A stretch of DNA of 10,020 nt from an uncultured beta proteobacterium (lineage in GTDB: Bacteria; Pseudomonadota; Gammaproteobacteria; Burkholderiales; Burkholderiaceae_C). Location of the stretch: positions 1-10,020 of the forward strand of contig CAIYNH010000154.1 in NCBI GenBank assembly GCA_903927495.1, in the 5' to 3' direction. The notes below the pieces were generated by a model. That model was not told the origin of the DNA and ran no database searches. It saw only the letters and a program-made list of their open reading frames with translations. How positions within the stretch are numbered: the stretch's first letter is position 1; every line of letters begins with the position of its first letter. This document shows positions 1 to 5,686 of this stretch, one piece after another. The translations under genes were made by a program, and so were the position numbers.

Positions 1-756
1 ATGCGTGAGGCCACCATGAAGTCCGGCATGCTCGACAGCCCGGGTGGCGACCTCGGCACCGACCTGCTGGATCAGCAATTCGCGGTCAAGATGTCAGGCC
101 AGCCAGGTGGCTTATCGGATCTGATTGCAGCCCAACTGACCCGCCAAATCGGTGGTGCCCCCGCAGACACACCCGATGCCAGCAAAAACATCAGCGGTGC
201 CTTGAGCAGTTTGCGTAAATCGTCCTCGCTTGCAGCCTATGGTGCCAATACGCCCAAACCTACTGCCAACCAATCCGGTTTTGTTAGCCGCCACACCGAA
301 GCCTCCATCCGTATAGAAAAGGAAACCGGCATCCCGGCGAGTTACATGGTGGGTCAAGCCGGCCACGAAACCGGCTGGGGCCAACACGAAATCAAAATGC
401 GTGGGGGTAAACCTTCTTACAACCTGTTTGCCATCAAGGCAGATTCCAGTTGGAAAGGTAAGGTTGCGGAGGTGACCACCACCGAATATGTGAATGGCGT
501 AGCTGAAAAGAAGGTTGCCAAATTTCGCGCCTACGATTCATACGATGAGTCATTTCGTGACTATGCACGCATGATCACCCAATCGCCACGCTACGCCAAA
601 GTCAGCCAGCAAACCGGCTCGGCACTGGCATTTGCCAGCAGCCTGCAAAAGGCTGGTTACGCGACCGACCCGAACTATGCGACCAAGCTCAGTCGCGCCA
701 TTGAAGCCACCCAACGCCTGCAACAACGCACCCAGGTCGTGGCACAAAACGTATGA
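1..756 (+). CDS. flgJ: Flagellar rod scaffold / peptidoglycan hydrolase FlgJ (5'-partial)
   Basis: FlgJ assembles the flagellar rod in the periplasm and, through its C-terminal glucosaminidase domain, opens the peptidoglycan for it. The visible 251 residues begin inside the N-terminal rod-scaffold domain: residues 1-31 contain the family's typical stretch MREATMKSG followed by LLDQQFA. The ATG at position 1 is therefore an internal Met, and roughly the first 50-60 residues lie upstream of the window. A low-complexity linker (about 50-95) leads to a glucosaminidase (GH73-type) domain at about 96-240. The motif GHETGWG at 121-127 carries the presumed catalytic Glu123, NLFAIK is at 141-146, and AGYATDP is at 218-224. 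This two-domain form is usual in beta- and gammaproteobacteria. The stop codon overlaps the start of flgK (ATGA at 753-756), which indicates translational coupling. Confidence 0.94.
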   Translation: MREATMKSGMLDSPGGDLGTDLLDQQFAVKMSGQPGGLSDLIAAQLTRQIGGAPADTPDASKNISGALSSLRKSSSLAAYGANTPKPTANQSGFVSRHTEASIRIEKETGIPASYMVGQAGHETGWGQHEIKMRGGKPSYNLFAIKADSSWKGKVAEVTTTEYVNGVAEKKVAKFRAYDSYDESFRDYARMITQSPRYAKVSQQTGSALAFASSLQKAGYATDPNYATKLSRAIEATQRLQQRTQVVAQNV

Positions 757-2777
757 GCATCCTGAACATCGGAACCCGGGCCTTGATGGCCAACCAAACG
801 GTGCTGCAGACCACTGGCAACAACATTGCCAACGTCAACACACCGGGTTACTCACGTCAATCAGCGGTTCTGCGAACCATCCAAGGTGAATATACCGGCA
901 GTGGTTACATTGGCAAGGGGGTCGATGTCGTCACCATTCAACGCAACTACAGCGCTTTTCTGACCCGTCAGTCAGCGTTGGCAGGGGCGACCAGCGCTGG
1001 CGACACCGCACGCGCCGCCAAGCTGAAGCAATTGGAAGGTATTTTCCCGGGCGGTGCCAGCGGCCTGGGGGCGGCTGTGAATGACATGCTAAATGCATTT
1101 TCCGATGTCGCGAGCGCCCCGACCGACCTGACCGCGCGCACAGTAGCCCTGACTCGGGTCAGTGAAACCGCCTCGCGCATGCGCAGCTCTTCGCAAAGTC
1201 TGGACGACTTACAGCAAGGCGTGGTGCAGGAAATCAGCCAGAAAGTTGACTCCGTCAACAGCCTTGCCACCAGCATTGCGGGAGTCAATGACCGCTTGGC
1301 CAGAGCCCAAGGCAGCGGCCAGTCACCCAATGACTTGCTCGACCAGCGCGACCAATTGGTGCGAGAGCTCAACCAGTATGTCCAAACCACCTCGATTGCT
1401 GCTTCCGATGGCACCGTGGGTATATTTTTGGGTGGCAGCCAGGCCCTGGTTCTGGGCAACACCGCTTCAACACTGGTCGTCACGGTGGACGACTTTAATG
1501 ACCCATTAAAGTCAAAAATTGCACTCACGCGCAGTGGTCAGTCGGTCACTCTCGACGAAAATTCGCTGGGTGGAGGCGAAGTTCCTGGTCTGCTACGGTT
1601 TCAAAACGCCGACCTCGCCGAAGGGCGCAACCTGCTGGGTCGGCTCACGCTGGCCATCAGCACCAGCATGAACGATCAGCACAAGCTCGGGCTGGATCTT
1701 TCCGGCAATCAAGGCGGCAATTTATTCACCCCGACGGTATTTGGCACCGGCAACATCTTGAATCCGACCCCTGCAAATACCGGCATTCAGTCCGCCGATC
1801 TGAGCATCGGAATTAGCGACCTGACCAAGTTTGCCGCGTCTGACTATGAGCTCGCCTTTGCCACCGGCACCTCGGGCACCGTTGCTCGCCGCAGCGACAG
1901 CATGGTCACCCCATTTACCTATGACCCGGCCAGCGGGGTATTTTCATTTTTCAACCCGGCATCGTCGTTAAACGACCTTCCCGCTTTTGACGGGCTAACT
2001 CTGAGCGCGCCTGCTGGCACCACGCCGGCGATCGGCGATCGGCTGTTACTCAAGCCCTTCAGTACTTCTGCCAGCAACATCAGTGCCGAGTTTTCGACAC
2101 CACGGGCCTTGGCCGTTGCCAGCCCGGTAGCAGGCAGGATGGGCAGCACCAACGCGGGCAGCCTGCAACTCACCAGCTTGCGCGCCAGAACCAACCCACC
2201 TACTGTGGCAACGACCGCAACGCCTGTTGTCTTGACCTTTACCGACCCAAACAACTACACCCGAAGTGACATCGCGGGCACTTTCGCCTACACCTCTGGT
2301 GCCGCCATCGAAGCCACCCAGCCAGCGGTCCCGCCCTTGAGTGAGTGGTCTGCGGTTTTGCAGGGTTCCCCCAAAGCGGGTGATACCTTTACCGTGTTTG
2401 GCATCAAAGACAGCTCCATCAATCCGGCCACCAATACCGCCAATAACAACTATATTGATCTGACCCTGAACGCGGGCAACGCCAGTGCCATGATGGACTT
2501 GCGCGATACCGCCATGTTTGACGGATCAGCGCTCACAGATGGTTACGCCAGCATGATTTCGCAAATCGGCATCCGTACCCAAAGTGCCAACTATTCAGCG
2601 GAGGTGTCGAGTTCCATTGCCGCCAATCTGGAAAGTGACCGCACCGGTGTATCGGGGGTTAATCTGGATGAAGAAGCCTCCAAATTGCTGCAATACCAGC
2701 AGGCCTACCAGGCATCAGCAAAAATGATCCAGATTGCCCAGGGTATTTTTGACACCCTGATGCAAACCATGCGATGA
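753..2777 (+). CDS. flgK: Flagellar hook-associated protein 1 (FlgK)
   Basis: FlgK is the first hook-filament junction protein. It is exported by the flagellar type III apparatus and polymerises at the hook tip before FlgL. The N-terminus is diagnostic: starting from MSILNIGTRALMANQ, it continues with NNIANVNTPGYSRQ, the rod/hook-family signature that forms the D0 coiled coil. The C-terminus, from VNLDEEASKLLQYQQAYQ to the end at MQTMR, is the matching D0 heptad region. Residues of roughly 330-580 are a Thr/Ala/Ser-rich, sequence-variable insertion typical of the surface-exposed middle domains. At 674 residues it is longer than the enteric protein (about 550), as is common in Burkholderiales. 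The start is fixed by the conserved N-terminus and by the 4-base overlap with flgJ. No strong ribosome binding site is seen, which fits translational coupling. No signal peptide is present, as expected for a type III export substrate. Confidence 0.97.
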   Translation: MSILNIGTRALMANQTVLQTTGNNIANVNTPGYSRQSAVLRTIQGEYTGSGYIGKGVDVVTIQRNYSAFLTRQSALAGATSAGDTARAAKLKQLEGIFPGGASGLGAAVNDMLNAFSDVASAPTDLTARTVALTRVSETASRMRSSSQSLDDLQQGVVQEISQKVDSVNSLATSIAGVNDRLARAQGSGQSPNDLLDQRDQLVRELNQYVQTTSIAASDGTVGIFLGGSQALVLGNTASTLVVTVDDFNDPLKSKIALTRSGQSVTLDENSLGGGEVPGLLRFQNADLAEGRNLLGRLTLAISTSMNDQHKLGLDLSGNQGGNLFTPTVFGTGNILNPTPANTGIQSADLSIGISDLTKFAASDYELAFATGTSGTVARRSDSMVTPFTYDPASGVFSFFNPASSLNDLPAFDGLTLSAPAGTTPAIGDRLLLKPFSTSASNISAEFSTPRALAVASPVAGRMGSTNAGSLQLTSLRARTNPPTVATTATPVVLTFTDPNNYTRSDIAGTFAYTSGAAIEATQPAVPPLSEWSAVLQGSPKAGDTFTVFGIKDSSINPATNTANNNYIDLTLNAGNASAMMDLRDTAMFDGSALTDGYASMISQIGIRTQSANYSAEVSSSIAANLESDRTGVSGVNLDEEASKLLQYQQAYQASAKMIQIAQGIFDTLMQTMR

Positions 2778-2787
2778 GCCATAGTGC

Positions 2788-2792
2788 AGGAG
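2788..2792 (+). promoter_or_regulatory. Ribosome binding site of flgL
   Basis: AGGAG lies 7 bases before the flgL ATG at 2800, in the 22-base gap after the flgK stop. It is the clearest Shine-Dalgarno sequence in this operon and supports the ATG at 2800 as the start. The neighbouring flgK and HDOD genes lack such a site and seem to depend on coupling. Confidence 0.8.
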
Positions 2793-2799
2793 CCACCCC

Positions 2800-4125
2800 A
2801 TGACCAGTTCATTTATCCGTACCGGCTCGGCCAACACCTTTGATGCGGCAGTGCGCAACATCACCAATCGACAAAGCGTACTGGCCAACTTGCAGGAAAA
2901 CCTGACATCCGGAAAAAGAGTGGTGCGTGCCAGCGACGACCCCACCGGTGCCGCCAACGCCGAACGGGCATTGACACGCATCGGCCGCATCGTCACCGAC
3001 CAGCGCGCCCTTGAATCCCAGCGCAACGCCATATCCATGGCCGAGGGCACGCTGGGCGATGTCACCTCGGCGCTCCAGCGCTTTCGTGAATTGGTAGTAA
3101 GTGCAGGTGACGGCGTGCTCACCAGCTCCGAGCGCAAATCCATTGCCATCGAACTTCAGGCTCTGCGGGATCAGGTATTTTCAGCGGCCAACCAGAAAGA
3201 TACCAACGGCCTGCCACTGTTCAGTGCCCTTGGCAGTGCACTGGCACCGTTTGTCGGCCCCAAAGCCAGCGCGCCCGATTACACATTCAACGGTTTGCCG
3301 GGACAAACCTCAAGCAGCGATGTCACGATTCCTTTCGCCCTGGACGGCGAGAGTGCTTTCATGCACCAACCGGCCCGGGACATGGTTTTTAATACCAAAG
3401 TGAGCAACACCATCGATGGTTTGATTTCCCCGGACCGCACCCTGACCACCGACAGCGTGGTTCTGTCCAGCACGCCCGACATCACGACAAACATGAACCT
3501 GGTGTCCACCACGGCGGCCGCAGCCCAGGCGAGCGGGGTGCCATACCCCCAGTACACCATTCAATTCAATGCAATGGACTCCACCACCACCCCTGGCACG
3601 ACCACTGGCAGTTACTCTATTACCGAAAATCCTTCAGTATCTGGTGCCATCGCCGATGTCCCGGTGAGTTTCAAGACCGGCGCGATCACCAGCCTTGCTG
3701 TCACGGCTATTCCCGGCCTTTCCCTCACCATTAATGGCACACCCAAGGAAAACGACACCGTCAGCATCGATGCCAGCCCCAGCGTCTTCAGCGTGCTTGA
3801 CAACGCCATCAACAATATCAGCAACGCCAGCAACAACAACGGTGCCGCCCAATCGATCAGCCAGTCGCTGCACAACATAGACATCAGCATGAGCCGGATT
3901 TCAGCGGTACGGGGGCAGGCCGGTGACTTACTCAACCGTGCCGATCGTATTTCCGCCAATCAGGAAAGCCGCAGTATCCAACTTGAAGGCGATCGCTCAC
4001 GCGCCGAAGATCTGGACATGATCAGGACCATCTCCGAGTTTCAGAACAAACAAACCGGCTACTCGGCGGCCCTGCAAACCTACGCCCAGGTGCAAAAGCT
4101 GTCGCTGTTTAATTTCATCGGTTAA
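2800..4125 (+). CDS. flgL: Flagellar hook-associated protein 3 (FlgL)
   Basis: FlgL is the second hook-filament junction protein. It sits between FlgK and the flagellin filament and is exported by the flagellar type III system. The N-terminal flagellin-like D0/D1 region contains NLTSGKRVVRASDDPTGAAN (about residues 35-54), the signature shared by flagellins and FlgL. The C-terminal region, from about residue 385, has the matching helix with ISEFQNKQTGYSAALQTYAQ and ends in SLFNFIG. The middle (about 140-345) is Ser/Thr-rich and variable, as expected for exposed domains. At 441 residues it is longer than the enteric protein (about 317). Position right after flgK, the absence of a DNA or methylation cluster nearby, and the ending argue for FlgL rather than flagellin. 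The stop TAA at 4123-4125 is followed after three bases by the next gene, in the same reading frame. Confidence 0.95.
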   Translation: MTSSFIRTGSANTFDAAVRNITNRQSVLANLQENLTSGKRVVRASDDPTGAANAERALTRIGRIVTDQRALESQRNAISMAEGTLGDVTSALQRFRELVVSAGDGVLTSSERKSIAIELQALRDQVFSAANQKDTNGLPLFSALGSALAPFVGPKASAPDYTFNGLPGQTSSSDVTIPFALDGESAFMHQPARDMVFNTKVSNTIDGLISPDRTLTTDSVVLSSTPDITTNMNLVSTTAAAAQASGVPYPQYTIQFNAMDSTTTPGTTTGSYSITENPSVSGAIADVPVSFKTGAITSLAVTAIPGLSLTINGTPKENDTVSIDASPSVFSVLDNAINNISNASNNNGAAQSISQSLHNIDISMSRISAVRGQAGDLLNRADRISANQESRSIQLEGDRSRAEDLDMIRTISEFQNKQTGYSAALQTYAQVQKLSLFNFIG

Positions 4126-4128
4126 ACC

Positions 4129-5343
4129 ATGGCTGCTGGTGTATTGCACGACGTATCGCTGGGCTACCAACTGCTTTGGAATGCAAAGCGGGAGGTTTCA
4201 GGAGTGCAGTTGCTGCTCAGTCCACACGAGGGCAGCCCCTTTGAAGCCAGGCACCTGATTGCGGTACTGGTTGCAGCCTGGTCGGCACCGGCACCCCCCC
4301 TGTTGCTGACAACTCACTCAGCGCAATTGCTGGCCGATTTGCTCGACCTGATGCCATCAGGGCTGGCCCACATTGAGGTTCCCAATGGGATGTTGCAGAC
4401 ACCGATGATTGAACAGCGGGTGCTGCGCGCCAAACAGCGTGGCTTGCAATTGGTGTGGCGCGGTGAACCCGGTGAAATCTCCAGTCCAGTTCACATGATC
4501 TGTTTTGAGCACAACATCCTGAGCTTGACACCTGAACAGGCGCTCACCAGTTTGCGCCTCGCGTTGCGTCAAGCCAGCACAGGTCACCCAAACAGCAGCC
4601 CTGTGCGCGAGCGGCAGGTTTACGAATCGGTCGCCAATCAGGCTCTGGCCGAACATTGCCTGGATCAGCGCAACGCCAAAGCCCTGCTGGGCTGGCCCAC
4701 GGAAGACGTGCTGCACAGTTACCGTGGGGACCACATCCAACCCGCGAAAGTCATCACAACACGACTGCTCAAGGCGATTGAATCCGACGAATCCATGGAC
4801 CGGATTGAACAGCTCTTGGGACATGACCCGATACTGGCCTATCGGTTTCTGCGCTACACCAATTCCGCCGGTCTTGGGTTGCGCCATGAGATTGATGCGC
4901 TGCGCCAAGGTCTGATGGTATTGGGGTTGGGCAAGCTGAAAAACTGGCTGTTGGAACAACTACCCAATTCAAGCACTGACCTGAACTTACAGCCGGTGCG
5001 CATTTCCATGGTGTTGCGGGCACAGTTCATGGCGCAATTGCTGGATGCCGGCGAAAGCGAATCCCTCAAGCGCGAGCTCTATTTGTGCGGCCTGCTGTCC
5101 CAAGCAGATCTGCTGCTGGGTGAGCCCTTGACCAATGCACTCAAAAGCAGTGTGCTGCCAGCACGCGTGAGCGCCGCGCTGCTGGGGCATGACGGACCCT
5201 ACTTGCCGTACCTGGAGGTTGCCACCGCACTGGAAAACCCCTCCAGCCCGAGCACGCGAACAGTGTGCGAGGCGCACGGACTAGATCTGGAAGAAGTCAA
5301 TTTCGCACTGCTGCACAGCTTGAGAAATCTGCGAAGCAATTGA
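4129..5343 (+). CDS. HDOD-domain protein with degenerate EAL-like N-terminus (YuxH-like)
   Basis: This is a predicted cytoplasmic signalling protein of 404 residues. The C-terminal half (about 201-404) is an HDOD domain: it contains DPILAYRFLRYTNSAGLG, then a Leu-rich helix with LMVLGLGKLKNWLLEQL. The later segment LYLCGLLSQADLLLGEPL matches the second half of YuxH-type proteins. Those proteins pair an EAL domain with HDOD. Here the N-terminal part (about 8-145) keeps a YuxH-like opening (VSLGYQLLW) and an alternating strand/helix pattern. I cannot find the EAL, DDFGTG or other metal-binding motifs of an active cyclic-di-GMP phosphodiesterase, so catalysis is unlikely. The gene starts 3 bases after the flgL stop, in the same frame and without a visible ribosome binding site, which suggests termination-reinitiation coupling. 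The context points to a role in flagellar assembly or its control, but the function is inferred. It has no membrane segment or signal peptide. Confidence 0.85.
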   Translation: MAAGVLHDVSLGYQLLWNAKREVSGVQLLLSPHEGSPFEARHLIAVLVAAWSAPAPPLLLTTHSAQLLADLLDLMPSGLAHIEVPNGMLQTPMIEQRVLRAKQRGLQLVWRGEPGEISSPVHMICFEHNILSLTPEQALTSLRLALRQASTGHPNSSPVRERQVYESVANQALAEHCLDQRNAKALLGWPTEDVLHSYRGDHIQPAKVITTRLLKAIESDESMDRIEQLLGHDPILAYRFLRYTNSAGLGLRHEIDALRQGLMVLGLGKLKNWLLEQLPNSSTDLNLQPVRISMVLRAQFMAQLLDAGESESLKRELYLCGLLSQADLLLGEPLTNALKSSVLPARVSAALLGHDGPYLPYLEVATALENPSSPSTRTVCEAHGLDLEEVNFALLHSLRNLRSN

Positions 5344-5371
5344 TCTTTTTGCTATATTAATAATAGTGTCT

Positions 5372-5404
5372 TATGGCTTATTGGCGAGCCATATAGGCTT
5401 TTTT
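5372..5404 (+). terminator. Probable intrinsic terminator of the flagellar operon
   Basis: A perfect 7-base inverted repeat (TATGGCT at 5372-5378, AGCCATA at 5387-5393) encloses an 8-base loop. Six T residues follow at 5399-5404. An alternative 4-base stem, AGCC at 5387-5390 with GGCT at 5396-5399, abuts the T-run more closely. The position, 29 bases after the HDOD gene stop, fits the end of the flgJ-flgK-flgL-HDOD transcript. The stem is modest in GC content and the T-run is offset from the larger stem, so efficiency is uncertain. Confidence 0.55.
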
Positions 5405-5491
5405 ATTACCACCACATAGCTTCAATGCGGTCCGCACTTACCCCCCACGGAGCGAATAAACAGAAGTGATTTGGCTTAACAACAGAGCACT

Positions 5492-5524
5492 TTAAAGTCA
5501 CGAATTGAAGTCAATTGACTTTAA
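5492..5524. repeat. Inverted repeat cluster with AAGTCAA motifs (possible operator)
   Basis: TTAAAGTCA at 5492-5500 and its exact reverse complement TGACTTTAA at 5516-5524 form a 9-base inverted repeat with a 15-base spacer. Nested in it, AAGTCAATTGACTT at 5508-5521 is a perfect 14-base palindrome. A further direct copy, AAGTCAATT, lies at 5542-5550. Symmetry of this kind is typical of binding sites for dimeric regulators. The regulator is unknown, and an operator role is an inference from symmetry and position only. Confidence 0.45.
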
Positions 5525-5547
5525 CAACGCCCGGTTCTTTCAAGTCA

Positions 5548-5568
5548 ATTCGGCTGGTAGCGCCGAAT
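5548..5568 (+). other. Hairpin with possible alternative pairing partner
   Basis: ATTCGGC (5548-5554) and GCCGAAT (5562-5568) are perfect reverse complements around a 7-base loop. The inner CCGAA of the right arm (5563-5567) can also pair with TTCGG at 5577-5581, so two mutually exclusive hairpins are possible. A further GGGG/CCCC mini-hairpin lies at 5595-5606, followed by a run of six T at 5612-5617. If transcription starts upstream, this could be a regulatory leader; otherwise it may be incidental. Confidence 0.3.
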
Positions 5569-5673
5569 GAGACTTGTTCGGTTAGAGAAATTTTGGGGTA
5601 TTCCCCTCCAGTTTTTTGCTCTGGACAAATTACACGGGTTGGATTACATTAAAAACACCTAAATTTGATAAAA

Positions 5674-5679
5674 TATAAT
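5674..5679 (+). promoter_or_regulatory. Consensus -10 box directly upstream of the hybrid kinase start
   Basis: TATAAT at 5674-5679 matches the sigma-70 -10 consensus exactly. Its 3' end is only 7 bases before the ATG at 5687, so transcription from it would begin at or next to the start codon, giving a leaderless mRNA. No good -35 hexamer is seen 16-18 bases upstream (the sequence there is A-rich), and no TG extension is present. The whole stretch from about 5643 is very AT-rich, so a chance match is possible. Confidence 0.4.
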
Positions 5680-5686
5680 AAAAATT

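Larger units (their letters stand above)
5405..5686. other. AT-rich non-coding control region before the hybrid kinase gene
   Basis: No convincing gene is seen here. The region is clearly richer in A and T than the genes on either side. It contains AAGTCA/AAGTCAA motifs at 5495-5500, 5508-5514 and 5542-5548 and one inverted copy at 5515-5521, a 14-base palindrome, several small hairpins (5548-5568, 5563-5581, 5595-5606) and a strong -10-like box near the kinase start. It is the only large gap on the kinase's 5' side and therefore the likely site of its transcriptional control. Confidence 0.6.

Noticed and set aside
968-1528. A 186-codon open frame on the - strand opposite flgK
   Set aside because: It is opposite a certain flgK and its composition is that of a reverse-strand shadow.
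4357-4959. A 200-codon open frame on the - strand opposite the HDOD gene
   Set aside because: It overlaps the recognisable HDOD domain on the + strand and has no family features of its own; it is a shadow frame.
5471-5490. Sigma-54 promoter suggested by TTGGC followed by GCA
   Set aside because: The GG and GC elements are two bases too far apart for the strict -24/-12 spacing.
5493-5519. Sigma-28 flagellar promoter suggested by TAAAGTCA
   Set aside because: The expected GCCGATAA-like element at the right distance is absent; the sequence there is CAATTGAC.
5515-5543. TTGACT at 5515-5520 as a -35 box
   Set aside because: No acceptable -10 hexamer lies 16-18 bases downstream; the TTGACT is better explained as half of the palindrome.
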